From the NCBI RefSeq assembly GCF_006538325.1, contig NZ_BJKK01000001.1, forward strand, positions 62,001 through 126,000: a stretch of DNA of 64,000 nt. Reading direction: 5' to 3'. The notes beneath the pieces were generated by a model. It saw nothing but the letters and a program-made list of their open reading frames with translations. It was not told the origin of the DNA and searched no databases. This document shows, piece by piece, positions 54,140 through 63,227 of this stretch (its first letter is position 1; each line of letters starts with the position of its first letter). Source of the DNA: Alteromonas sp. KUL42. GTDB taxonomy: Bacteria; Pseudomonadota; Gammaproteobacteria; Enterobacterales; Alteromonadaceae. The translations under genes and the position numbers were made by a program.

Positions 54140-56404
54140 ATGACAACCAATACTGACGTGTCAAAGACACTTGCCAGTAAGCTTTCTCCTGTCGCACTTG
54201 CTGTGGCGATGACTATTCCTGCACTGTCTAACGTTGCGATTGCACAAGAAGATGAAACGCTAGAAGAACAACAATTTGAAGCTATTACGGTAACTGCGAC
54301 AAAACGTCCACAAGTAATTTATGAAGTTCCGATTGCCATTAGCGCCTTTGATGGTGACAAATTGGCTGAGCAAGGGATCACTGACCTTACTGATGTTGGT
54401 AAATTTGTACCCAACCTGAACGTAACTGGTTTCTCTGCGGGTCACACTTCTTCTGTTAACCCCTTTATTCGTGGTATCGGCCTTCAAGATCACCTTATTA
54501 CTACCGACCCAGGCGTTAGCGTATACGTTGATGGTGTTTATCTTGGTCGTCAAGTTGGTCAAAACTGGAGCTTGAACAACATTGAGCGTATTGAAGTATT
54601 GCGTGGTCCACAAGGTACGCTTTACGGTCGTAACTCAATTGGTGGTGCTATCAATATTATCACCAAAGAGCCAGACCAAGGTGATGTAACTAAAGTTAAT
54701 ACAGAATTCGGTACACGCGGTCGCGTCAAAGGTGATTTGTTCGTTAATCACGGCTTGTCTGATACGGTTGCGTTTAATATGAACTTGTCTTTCAACAAGC
54801 GCGATGGCCTTGGTGAGTTTATTAATGTTCCTAATGCAGAATACGATGTAGGTGAAACGGAAGACGTTTCAGGTCGCGTATCACTAAAATGGGAACCTTC
54901 AAACGATTTTCGTATGGTGTTAACCGCTGATGCGAATAATGGTGACGGTGGTCTTCGTCCGTATACGGTATTGATTGATGAAGTGGGCTCAGCACGTTAT
55001 TTCGGCGGAGCCAACGGTGTTGGTGAAGAGCTACGTAACTCTGACGTAATTCCTGATGGTTATGATGAGTATGACAATGCAACGGGTACACCTGAGGTAA
55101 CCAGCGTATCGAATGAAGCTCGTGGCATTTCATTAACGACCGAGTGGGATCTCAACGAAGATTACACAGCGAAAGTTGTAGCTAGCCAACGTACTTCTAA
55201 GTACAAAGCGGGCCTTGATGACGACGGTACTATTTATTCGCTTGACCAATTTCCTGAGCGTGGTGAAGCTGACCAAACCTCAATCGAACTTCAATTAAAC
55301 GGTTACATCAACGAATATACCGATTTTGTTGCTGGTGTTTATTACTTCAATGAAGAAGGAAGTAACCGCCAAGGTGACGATTCAAGTTTTGATGGTGGCG
55401 CCAACTTACTTGAGCTTGACCAGGAAACCACATCAAAAGCTGCGTACGTGAACGTGCGTCATGACTTAACCGACGAGTTGAGTGTATCCGGTGGTATTCG
55501 TTACACCAAAGACGAAAAAGAAGCCTCGGCAAATGTATTCTCAGCACTTGGTACTATTTACGATGAGAATGATTGGGACGAAGTAACGTGGGAGCTTGCA
55601 ACCAATTATACCTTTGAAAATGGTATGACAGGGTATGCCACTATTCAATCTGGTTATCAATCAGGTCAGTATCCTGCCCGTCCATACTGTCTTATCGGTC
55701 AGTTCTTTGGCGCAGGTGGATTTGACGATATTCCGGCGGCTCAAGCGGCAGTGAGCGCAAACAACTGTTTTACGGCGTCTGATAACATTACAGCGACAAA
55801 CTACGAAGTGGGTATCAAAGGTCGTATCAACGAATACTTCGATGTAAGCGTTGCTGTATTTAATACCGAGTTTGAAGACTTACCTTATCAGGTAAGCCGT
55901 GTTAGCGAAGGTGGTTTCGACACTGCTAACCTAGTGGTAGAACAAACATCACGTGGTGTTGAATTTGATTCTACATTTACTTACGGCAACTTCAGCATGA
56001 TGACTAGCCTAGGTTATATGGATGTTGACGTTGAAGAGCAAGATGGTTTTAACCCTGTAGCACCTCTTACGCCAGATTTAACATTGGCAATTGGTCCTCA
56101 GTATACCTTTGAGCTAGAGGGCGGAGCATCAATTAACGTTCGTGCAGACTACTCTTACCGCGCAGAAATGTATGGTGAGCCGACTGCCGCGCCAGAACGC
56201 CAGACAGAACTAGATAGCCGTGAACTGGTTAACTTTGACATTGCCTACACACCTGCAAATGATGCTTATACGGTTGCGCTCTATGGCCGTAATATCTTTG
56301 ATGAACGTTACGACAATGCGCGCTTGAATACAGGTGACTACATCCTGCAAATTCTAAGTAATGACGCCAGTGAATTCGGTGTAAGGTTCTCTACGGAGTT
56401 CTAA
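54140..56404 (+). CDS. TonB-dependent outer-membrane receptor
   Basis: A 754-residue outer-membrane transporter driven by TonB. A signal peptide ends near VAIAQ (about residue 36). A TonB-box-like segment EAITVTATKRPQ follows, then the plug (about 55-165, with the RGIG and LRGPQGTLYGRNSIGGAIN signatures) and a 22-strand barrel ending in the aromatic FGVRFSTEF. Short-loop length and sequence style fit the large Alteromonadales/Caulobacter receptor group for oligosaccharides, small organics or siderophores. The substrate cannot be read. It is divergent from the propionate regulator, which may or may not control it. Confidence 0.93.
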   Translation: MTTNTDVSKTLASKLSPVALAVAMTIPALSNVAIAQEDETLEEQQFEAITVTATKRPQVIYEVPIAISAFDGDKLAEQGITDLTDVGKFVPNLNVTGFSAGHTSSVNPFIRGIGLQDHLITTDPGVSVYVDGVYLGRQVGQNWSLNNIERIEVLRGPQGTLYGRNSIGGAINIITKEPDQGDVTKVNTEFGTRGRVKGDLFVNHGLSDTVAFNMNLSFNKRDGLGEFINVPNAEYDVGETEDVSGRVSLKWEPSNDFRMVLTADANNGDGGLRPYTVLIDEVGSARYFGGANGVGEELRNSDVIPDGYDEYDNATGTPEVTSVSNEARGISLTTEWDLNEDYTAKVVASQRTSKYKAGLDDDGTIYSLDQFPERGEADQTSIELQLNGYINEYTDFVAGVYYFNEEGSNRQGDDSSFDGGANLLELDQETTSKAAYVNVRHDLTDELSVSGGIRYTKDEKEASANVFSALGTIYDENDWDEVTWELATNYTFENGMTGYATIQSGYQSGQYPARPYCLIGQFFGAGGFDDIPAAQAAVSANNCFTASDNITATNYEVGIKGRINEYFDVSVAVFNTEFEDLPYQVSRVSEGGFDTANLVVEQTSRGVEFDSTFTYGNFSMMTSLGYMDVDVEEQDGFNPVAPLTPDLTLAIGPQYTFELEGGASINVRADYSYRAEMYGEPTAAPERQTELDSRELVNFDIAYTPANDAYTVALYGRNIFDERYDNARLNTGDYILQILSNDASEFGVRFSTEF

Positions 56405-56424
56405 ACAGCACTGATTGCACAATG

Positions 56425-56455
56425 AAGCCGGTCTGTATATGACCGGCTTTTTTAT
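56425..56455 (+). terminator. Rho-independent terminator of the TonB receptor gene
   Basis: AAGCCGGTC (56425-56433) and GACCGGCTT (56441-56449) form a perfect 9-bp stem followed by TTTTT, 20 bases after the stop codon. Confidence 0.92.
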
Positions 56456-56634
56456 TGCCAGTCTTAAATCGTCTATTAAGAAACCTGACATTGTGAGTTT
56501 ATATAGTTATAGTGGGGTTACAGATTGGGTATCCCGTTATTTAGGTGCTCACCTTAAATGAGTACTTCGGTAGAGCATTTCGAAAAAGCTCTGTGAATAT
56601 CTACTTGAAATAATCACTGAGAAAGAGGCGCAAC

Positions 56635-56967
56635 ATGGGATTGTTGGCAAGTTTCAAAAAGTCACGTCTAGAGAGAAAATTCAAAAAAAGCGATTGGGTC
56701 ATTATTCAAAGCATCCCGTTTGAGCAATTCGAACAAACTATCGTTGATTATGTGGATGATGGGTGGGAGATTGAGGATGATTATCAGCGGCTTGCTCCTG
56801 AAACAACGACATGGCAATGTGAACTAAGAAAGGGTATCAGCACACTAACGTGTGTTTGGAGTGCTAGTGTATCAGGGCAAATTTATGGACCTGAGAGGGT
56901 GCTCACTAGTTTGGCCAGTAAGCTAAACCTAAGTACATCGACGTCTATTTCTCACCCTTGGTTCTAA
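56635..56967 (+). CDS. Small protein of unknown function
   Basis: A 110-residue protein that I do not recognise. It has no signal peptide or membrane segment. The N-terminus is basic (FKKSRLERKFKKSD), followed by WVIIQSIPFEQFEQ, an acidic stretch (VDDGWEIEDDYQ), then two beta-rich segments with paired cysteines (WQCELRK and LTCVWSAS). The ribosome site AGAGGCG upstream of ATG 56635 and the ordinary codon use make it a credible gene. The WEIEDD block recalls small immunity or DUF1737/DUF4177-like beta proteins, where a functional claim would be premature. It stands alone. Confidence 0.6.
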   Translation: MGLLASFKKSRLERKFKKSDWVIIQSIPFEQFEQTIVDYVDDGWEIEDDYQRLAPETTTWQCELRKGISTLTCVWSASVSGQIYGPERVLTSLASKLNLSTSTSISHPWF

Positions 56968-57127
56968 GAACAATTCTAATATAACTGAGTTTCCAAAACA
57001 TCTGTACTTGAAGTGATTTAATCACTATCACTTGCCCCCAAGTAACCCATTCCAAGCTCTTTTAAATTAGTCCGATGCATTCATTTCTCTGCTTAGAGAC
57101 TTCTGGAATAAGCGCTGTGCAATCAGG

Positions 57128-57733
57128 CTACAACCATCCCTTTTGTTTCGCTATGCGTGCTGCGTCTATTCGGTTTGTAGCATCGAGCTTTGATATAGCT
57201 TCTGAAAGATAATTCCTGACGGTTCCTTCAGATAAAAACAATGCCTTGGCAATATCTTGGGTTTTCAAACCATCTGACGCCAATTTTAAGGCTGACATTT
57301 CCTTTGCTGAAAGTGGGTTATTGTCATCAAGGGCCATGATTGCCAATTCTGGGGAAATCACTTTCTCGCCATTAATGACCTTATTAATGGCATTAATCAG
57401 ATAATCACTATCAGACTCTTTTAATATAAAACCTTTAACGCCAGCACTCATTGCGCGCTTTATATAACCGGGTTTAGAAAACGTGGTCATAAGCACAACC
57501 TTACTGGGAATTGCGTTATCGGTAATATAATTGGCTACATCTAGCCCTGATGCTATCGGCATTTCGATATCGCTAAGTACAATATCGGGAGAGGCACTTT
57601 CTTTTAAATACGAGATAGCATCTTGCCCGTTGCTGCATTTTCCTACCACGCTAAAGTCGTCTTCAAGTGATAACAGCATAGCAATGGCATCGCGAACTAA
57701 AGACTGATCTTCAACAACAAGTATAGACGGCAT
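57128..57733 (-). CDS. LuxR-family response regulator
   Basis: A NarL/DesR-type response regulator of 201 residues. Its receiver (1-120) has Asp55 in IVLSDIEMP and the KESDSD signature after the conserved lysine. A LuxR helix-turn-helix follows (about 135-200; LSAKEMSALKLASDGLKTQDIA, with LSEGTVRNYLSEAISKL as recognition region). AGGAT precedes the start at 57733, 13 bases after the kinase stop. It would be phosphorylated by the adjacent HisKA_3 kinase. It is the last gene of the SMR-kinase-regulator run, so the likely targets include the SMR pump and membrane protein upstream. Confidence 0.93.
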   Translation of the reverse strand: MPSILVVEDQSLVRDAIAMLLSLEDDFSVVGKCSNGQDAISYLKESASPDIVLSDIEMPIASGLDVANYITDNAIPSKVVLMTTFSKPGYIKRAMSAGVKGFILKESDSDYLINAINKVINGEKVISPELAIMALDDNNPLSAKEMSALKLASDGLKTQDIAKALFLSEGTVRNYLSEAISKLDATNRIDAARIAKQKGWL

Positions 57734-57746
57734 GTGATAATCCTAT

Positions 57747-58892
57747 TTATGCTCTGCTCAATTGATAAGGGAGAGTAAGTTCACAGCTAAAAGCAACACT
57801 AGGTGTGTGTTGAAAATGTACTTTAGCACCTATGGAGTCAGCGCGTTCTCGAATACCCGTTAACCCATTTCCTTCAGCGAGTTGTTGTGGGGCAGCAGTG
57901 TCACCGTAATCGTGATAGCGCAGGGTAATTGCATCTTCTTGATAGGTTATTTCTAGCGAAACTTTATTGCCGTTGGAGTGACGTAAAGTATTGGTTGTAA
58001 GCTCTTTAACAACAAGGGCAAGTTGAGATTCTTGCAGGGAACTCAAGGTTGTTTCGAGGTTTTTTGACAATGTTGCTGATACTACAAAGTGGTTTTCTTC
58101 AAGCAACGCGATATTTTTCGATATTTCATCACTTAATGTAAGGTGCTTAATGTCTGAAACTGCGTGACGAATATCACTAAGTAAACTTTGAGACAACTGG
58201 GCGAGTGCTTTAACTTCTTGTTGTGCTAGCGATACCTCATTCTTAGCCAGCAGTTTGTCGGCTAATTGCGCTTTGAGTGCAATAGAGCTTAATGCGTGCC
58301 CCGCAACATCATGTAAATCACGTCCAATACGCTCTCGCTCGGCAATAGCAGATAGTGTTCGCATTGATTCCGCGTGCTTCGCTTCTTTCATTTGATACAG
58401 TGTTTCTTTGCGCTCCATAGCACCAAAACCGAATAACACCACGCTATTTATGGTGGCCGCCAATAAGTAGAACCCTTCACCTTTGAAAACAAGAAGCTGA
58501 AGCAGTGCTAATGAAACGGCAAGCGTGGAAATAAAAGCGATACCTTTTTTTAGCGTGTAGTAATAACCAATAATGAAGCCAACAAAACCAAAAATGATGG
58601 CGCCGCCCGGATTTTGAAAACTCAGCGCATAACCCAAGATTATTAACGCAGTTAAAAAGTAGGGAAGTCTATTTACAGGTTTGTTTATTGCTTGAATGTA
58701 CAGGGCTACAAAAAGCGCATAACCCAATAGCTGAGTTATCCATACTGTACCATGCAGCGGTGTAGACAAGATTAAAGGGACAAAAAAGAACAATGAAAAG
58801 AACAAGCTGCTATAAGACCAGCGTTTTTTGCGGCCACTTGCAAGAAGTGGCATTGCTATGCCACTGTTTAAAGATGCTTTATTTTCTAACAC
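57747..58892 (-). CDS. Sensor histidine kinase, HisKA_3 (DesK-like)
   Basis: A membrane kinase of 381 residues with about five N-terminal membrane helices (30-155) and no sizeable periplasmic domain, then a dimerisation domain with the phospho-accepting His194 in RIGRDLHDVAGHALSS and an HATPase domain (LVVKELTTNTLRHSNG N-box, NGLTGIRERADSIGAKV G-box). The intramembrane sensor layout matches DesK, which senses membrane state, or LiaS-like kinases that sense transport. It begins with GTG at 58892, 13 bases after the SMR gene stop. It is paired with the LuxR-type regulator downstream. Confidence 0.93.
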   Translation of the reverse strand: MLENKASLNSGIAMPLLASGRKKRWSYSSLFFSLFFFVPLILSTPLHGTVWITQLLGYALFVALYIQAINKPVNRLPYFLTALIILGYALSFQNPGGAIIFGFVGFIIGYYYTLKKGIAFISTLAVSLALLQLLVFKGEGFYLLAATINSVVLFGFGAMERKETLYQMKEAKHAESMRTLSAIAERERIGRDLHDVAGHALSSIALKAQLADKLLAKNEVSLAQQEVKALAQLSQSLLSDIRHAVSDIKHLTLSDEISKNIALLEENHFVVSATLSKNLETTLSSLQESQLALVVKELTTNTLRHSNGNKVSLEITYQEDAITLRYHDYGDTAAPQQLAEGNGLTGIRERADSIGAKVHFQHTPSVAFSCELTLPYQLSRA

Positions 58893-58905
58893 GGGTATTT
58901 CGTCC

Positions 58906-59235
58906 CTACTGAAATACGACGGTAGATTTACTAGTAATAAGTATCGTACCTGAAATGATTAACATAATACCCAGCACTGCATAGATGTCGAATGTTTGTT
59001 TCCAAAACACCACGGACGCTGCTGTAATGAGGGCAATTCCCATGCCTGACCAAATAGCATACGCCACCCCTATTCCCATATTTTTTAGTACCAAGGAAAA
59101 CAACATGCCCGAAATGGCGTAAAAGAATATTGCACCATAACCAAATGCCCATTTTTCCCATCCGTTAGAGGCCTTTAATAAGAGTGTAGCGGTAACTTCT
59201 GTCACAATGGCAATGGTGAGAATTAAGGACGTCAT
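58906..59235 (-). CDS. Small multidrug resistance (SMR) efflux protein
   Basis: A four-helix proton-coupled antiporter of 109 residues, the EmrE/QacE family length. The essential glutamate is Glu13 in TEVTATLLLKAS. The third helix GVAYAIWSGMGIALI and fourth ILGIMLIISGTILI-like segment (VLGIMLIISGT) match the family. It would export cationic drugs, quaternary amines or guanidinium as a dimer. AGGAG precedes the start at 59235. It sits in one run with an upstream membrane protein and a downstream two-component system, which suggests regulated efflux or response to its substrate. Confidence 0.93.
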   Translation of the reverse strand: MTSLILTIAIVTEVTATLLLKASNGWEKWAFGYGAIFFYAISGMLFSLVLKNMGIGVAYAIWSGMGIALITAASVVFWKQTFDIYAVLGIMLIISGTILITSKSTVVFQ

Positions 59236-59268
59236 TCAGAGTTCTCCTACGTGCAGACTTTGTGTTGA

Positions 59269-59868
59269 TTAAAGGTTTCTATATCGCATTTCTAACGCAT
59301 AAAGCGATATGGCATAGATAGCCACAATAACAGCGCTGATCGCTTCAACACGAGCCTCAGGAAAGAGATACCACACGGTAACAATAGCAATGGTGCGAGC
59401 GACAGTGTGGAAATAACCTACCCAATGTTGAATTGCCCATGAAAGCGGCATCCACATTAAGCCAGCCAGAATACCTAAAGAAAGCGGCACAGTAGTATGG
59501 TCGATGGCTGCCACAGGCAGTGCAATACCAAATACCATTAAGCTCATAATCAGCCCGACAAAAAAGAGCCGGTCAAAGCTTGTTAAAACCTTATCTTTGG
59601 CAAAGAAGCGCTCTCCGGTTACATAAGATAATCCAGTGCCGAGGTAGAAGATAGAACCGGTGCCGATATACAACAGCCAAGTGATGACAAAGTCGGAAAC
59701 AAAAGGGGCGGTAAGTCCTAGAATTGCCCAAACAACAGTGCCAGCCAATGGCATGGCGATAAACCGATTTTGCTTGAACAGTGTTCTTTCCTGTTCCAAG
59801 GTCAAAGTGGCAGAAGAGGGGGCTTGAGAGGATGTTGGAATATCGTGTTGTCTTATAGCTTGTGTCAT
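59269..59868 (-). CDS. Multi-pass membrane protein of unknown function
   Basis: A 199-residue inner-membrane protein with a polar N-terminus of about 35 residues and some six hydrophobic segments (around 42-60, 66-84, 100-122, 128-146, 155-170 and 175-190). I do not recognise it with certainty; it recalls small uncharacterised DUF7010-like membrane proteins. It starts 33 bases before the SMR gene on the same strand and is probably the first gene of the SMR-kinase-regulator operon. No catalytic motif is visible. Confidence 0.7.
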   Translation of the reverse strand: MTQAIRQHDIPTSSQAPSSATLTLEQERTLFKQNRFIAMPLAGTVVWAILGLTAPFVSDFVITWLLYIGTGSIFYLGTGLSYVTGERFFAKDKVLTSFDRLFFVGLIMSLMVFGIALPVAAIDHTTVPLSLGILAGLMWMPLSWAIQHWVGYFHTVARTIAIVTVWYLFPEARVEAISAVIVAIYAISLYALEMRYRNL

Positions 59869-59984
59869 TTTCTTTTCCGTTGATGCATATTAAGCGTTAG
59901 AAAAAGTATGACGAGTTCCGCCTTAAGAGGGTATTCACAAAGGTCATGAATGTGTCATGACAAATGTCATATTGTTTTCATCTG

Positions 59985-61400
59985 TTATGACGTTTGTTTT
60001 TTATCTTTGCGTTTATTGAGCACGCTATCACCATCTTCTTTCGACAGAAGCCAACTGTCTGCAATACTGATAAAGGCAATAAATGCCATAAACAACATGG
60101 CCAGCGTAAATGTGCTTAAGTCAGGCGATGATGCATGTTGGTCTAAGATGAAGGTGGCGAATGCTATGGCTAAAGCAGAAAGCGTAATGCCAAGCCCTCT
60201 GTTCATTTGCATTAAGATAGCACTAAGCGTATTGGCGTCACGCATTTCATGTGCTGGTACATCGGCAAATGCGATGGTATTTAACAAGGTTAAGTGCATA
60301 GAACGCGTTACGCCATTGATAAACAGTATGATACCAATGGTTAGTGATGATGTGTTCTTTGTAATAAGAGCGAGTGCTATAAACCCAGCTGCAATCAGTA
60401 TGCCGTTGACAATTAACACACGTTTAAAGCCAAATGTATTCATTATCCAAGTGGTTGCGGGCTTTATTGCGAGGTTTCCTGCAAATAGCCAAAGCAGTAA
60501 TGAGCCTGCCTCAACCGGTGTGTAATCTAAGCCCAATTGCAACATTAGGGGAACAAGAAATGGTGCACTGCCCAACGCTATACGTACCACAGAACCGCCG
60601 TAAACCGATAGGCGAAAGGTTTTGTATTGCATTGCGTCAAATGAAAAAAGCGGGAACGCTGCGCGCTTCACATGCCTAATAGCTAGTATCATAAGTAGCA
60701 GACCAGTAAAGATAATGCCTACAGCATGTAGTAGCTTGTCTGTGTTACTAGCTAAATATTCAATTCCCGCCATAAAGAGGGCAAAGCCAAGGCCCGTTAA
60801 TAAAAAACCTTTTAAATTAAATCGACCTACTTCGCCTTTGGTATTTTTTAGCAAATAAAGTGTGGCGACGATGGCGAGCATACCAAGTGGCACATTCATG
60901 TAGAATATCCATTGCCAACTAAAATGGGTGGCAATATAGCCGCCGATCACTGGGCCGAGTATAGGAGCACTCAGTGCTGGCCAAGTAATAATGGCAACGG
61001 TTTTTACTAGTTGTTCTTTGGGTAAATCGCGAAACACGACTAAACGCCCAACCGGCACCATCATGGCTCCCCCAATACCTTGTAATACACGCGCTAAAGT
61101 AAACTCAACAAGGTTGGTGCTTAGGCCGCATAACACTGATGCAATGGTAAATAGCGCAATGGCAGCGACAAAGATAGTACGCGCACCAAATCGGTCGGCA
61201 ACATAACCACTTAAGGGGATAAACAGTGTTACTGCCACGAGATAGGCGGATACGCCAATAGAGAGGTGCGCCGCTGCAATACCAAAATCAGCGGCAATAA
61301 CGGGCAGTGCCGTGGTAATGACTGTGGCATCTAGAATTTCCATAAAGAGCGCCCCTGCCACTAAAAGGGCAGTGGCAACTTCTTTATTGAATAATTTCAA
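59985..61400 (-). CDS. DHA2 family MFS drug exporter
   Basis: A 14-helix proton-coupled multidrug exporter of the EmrB/QacA type, 471 residues. MEILDATVITTALPVIAADF is the family motif in helix 1, YLVAVTLFIPLSGYVADRFGART holds motif A, and ARVLQGIGGAMMVPVGRL holds motif B/C. The likely start is the TTG at 61400, so the gene overlaps the 3' end of dolP by 17 bases and is translationally coupled to it. A longer TTG reading from 61442 is less likely. There is no EmrA-like membrane fusion partner next to it. The substrate is unknown. Confidence 0.87.
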   Translation of the reverse strand: MKLFNKEVATALLVAGALFMEILDATVITTALPVIAADFGIAAAHLSIGVSAYLVAVTLFIPLSGYVADRFGARTIFVAAIALFTIASVLCGLSTNLVEFTLARVLQGIGGAMMVPVGRLVVFRDLPKEQLVKTVAIITWPALSAPILGPVIGGYIATHFSWQWIFYMNVPLGMLAIVATLYLLKNTKGEVGRFNLKGFLLTGLGFALFMAGIEYLASNTDKLLHAVGIIFTGLLLMILAIRHVKRAAFPLFSFDAMQYKTFRLSVYGGSVVRIALGSAPFLVPLMLQLGLDYTPVEAGSLLLWLFAGNLAIKPATTWIMNTFGFKRVLIVNGILIAAGFIALALITKNTSSLTIGIILFINGVTRSMHLTLLNTIAFADVPAHEMRDANTLSAILMQMNRGLGITLSALAIAFATFILDQHASSPDLSTFTLAMLFMAFIAFISIADSWLLSKEDGDSVLNKRKDKKQTS

Positions 61401-61968
61401 ACGCTCTAACCACTCTAGCCACACCTGTAATATTGCGTGCAATATCTACAGCGGCAGTTGCTTCTTGGTTGGTGAGCCTACCCATTAAGAAAACTTCGGA
61501 GTCTTGCACCACAACTTTTACTTGAAGCGCAGGAACCCGCTCATCAGCAAGGATCTTAGTTCGTACTTTAGAGGCAAGCCAAATATCGTTAGCTTGCGTG
61601 CCTGCCCCTATGGGCTCAGCGATGCGAATTTGATTGTGAATTTTCTTTAGGTAACTGACTTCTTGTGCTCGCTTGACTGCATCATCGATGAGCCCTTGGG
61701 TTGGAGCTTGGCCTGTGAGCAAGGCTACACCATTGTAGATGTCAACTTGCAAGTTGGCTTGATCTTTCAACTCGTCACTTTTAGACCATTGAAACGCAAC
61801 AGCGCGATCTGCATTTTGATCGTCGAGTTGCGTTCCTACTGTTCGGCGATCGTTGGCAACCTTTGCCGCCATGGCACCTGCGGCACCAACAGCAACAACG
61901 CACCCTTGCATGTTCAAGACAAGGGCTAACAAGCACCCAATAACACTTAACTTTTTGATGTTATTCAT
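61384..61968 (-). CDS. dolP: BON domain outer-membrane lipoprotein DolP (YraP)
   Basis: DolP, 194 residues, is an outer-membrane lipoprotein with two BON domains that guards envelope integrity and interacts with the BAM machine in E. coli. The lipobox is LNMQGC. BON1 lies at about 55-120 (LQVDIYNGVALLTGQAP) and BON2 at about 130-192 (VQDSEVFLMGRLTNQEA). ATG at 61968 is preferred to the TTG at 61980. It follows diaA by 12 bases, in the E. coli order lpoA-yraN-diaA-dolP. Its 3' end overlaps an MFS gene. Confidence 0.93.
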   Translation of the reverse strand: MNNIKKLSVIGCLLALVLNMQGCVVAVGAAGAMAAKVANDRRTVGTQLDDQNADRAVAFQWSKSDELKDQANLQVDIYNGVALLTGQAPTQGLIDDAVKRAQEVSYLKKIHNQIRIAEPIGAGTQANDIWLASKVRTKILADERVPALQVKVVVQDSEVFLMGRLTNQEATAAVDIARNITGVARVVRAFEIIQ

Positions 61969-61980
61969 AAGTGAAAGCAA

Positions 61981-62622
<642 letters not shown>

Positions 62623-62754
62623 CTAGTTCGAAAGTAACAGGAATTGCCCGAAAATTAATTCTAGTCAGTGTTAATTTCATCGAGTAACAGGAAGACTCTA
62701 TAGCTTGCTTAAACAATCATTTTGAATGTATTAAGCGTGTGAATTTTAGCTCAA

Positions 62755-62866
62755 TAAGATAGGTAGGGGGATACCGTAGAAAACCCTCCGCTGCATGGAT
62801 GCAGCGGCGGAGCGCCCATGGATGGGTTTACCGCGTGTTTTCGGAGGTATTCCCCTACCTAGCTTA
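62755..62866 (-). repeat. Two-hairpin structured repeat, copy f (reverse)
   Basis: The longest outer stem of the family: arms 62755-62775 and 62846-62866, about 19 of 21 bases paired. Inside are hairpin 2, CCGCTGCA-TGGA-TGCAGCGG (62788-62807), and hairpin 1, CCCA-TGGA-TGGG (62815-62826), then the core on the minus strand (CACGCGGTAAA). It lies between yraN and diaA. Confidence 0.88.
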
Positions 62867-62876
62867 ACGAATCTGC

Positions 62877-63218
62877 TTAGCCGATGTTTTTTAACCACTG
62901 CAGGTTGTTCCCATCAATGGCTATAACGTCTATTCGCAAAGGCGTAGACGTCGAATTTAGGTTATTATCTAACAAATAGAATTCAAACGCAGCCCGAATT
63001 CTGTTTAGTTTCTTAGCAGTGATGAACTCTACCGCACTGCCGTAATGATTTTGCTTTCTATATTTTACTTCAATGCAAACAATGGTGTTGCCATCTTGCA
63101 TAACTATATCAAGTTCACCGCGTCTGGTGCGGTAGTTTCGACTGCGAAGTGTTAGGCCTTGTTCGATTAAAAATGAGCAGGCTTTGTCTTCGGCTGCATT
63201 CCCTTGCAGTAGTGACAT
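62877..63218 (-). CDS. yraN: YraN family (UPF0102) nuclease-like protein
   Basis: A 113-residue protein of the UPF0102 family, with a restriction-endonuclease-like core: the catalytic-type residues appear as Glu in GNAAEDKACSFL, Asp in RRGELDIVMQDG and Glu-x-Lys in IVCIEVKYRK. The family is widespread next to rnhB or lpoA, and its biological function is still unclear, perhaps a Holliday-junction or DNA-end nuclease. The start at 63218 follows GAAGAG and lies nine bases after the lpoA stop, as in E. coli. Length is standard (about 115-130). Confidence 0.92.
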   Translation of the reverse strand: MSLLQGNAAEDKACSFLIEQGLTLRSRNYRTRRGELDIVMQDGNTIVCIEVKYRKQNHYGSAVEFITAKKLNRIRAAFEFYLLDNNLNSTSTPLRIDVIAIDGNNLQWLKNIG

Positions 63219-63227
63219 AGTGCTCTT

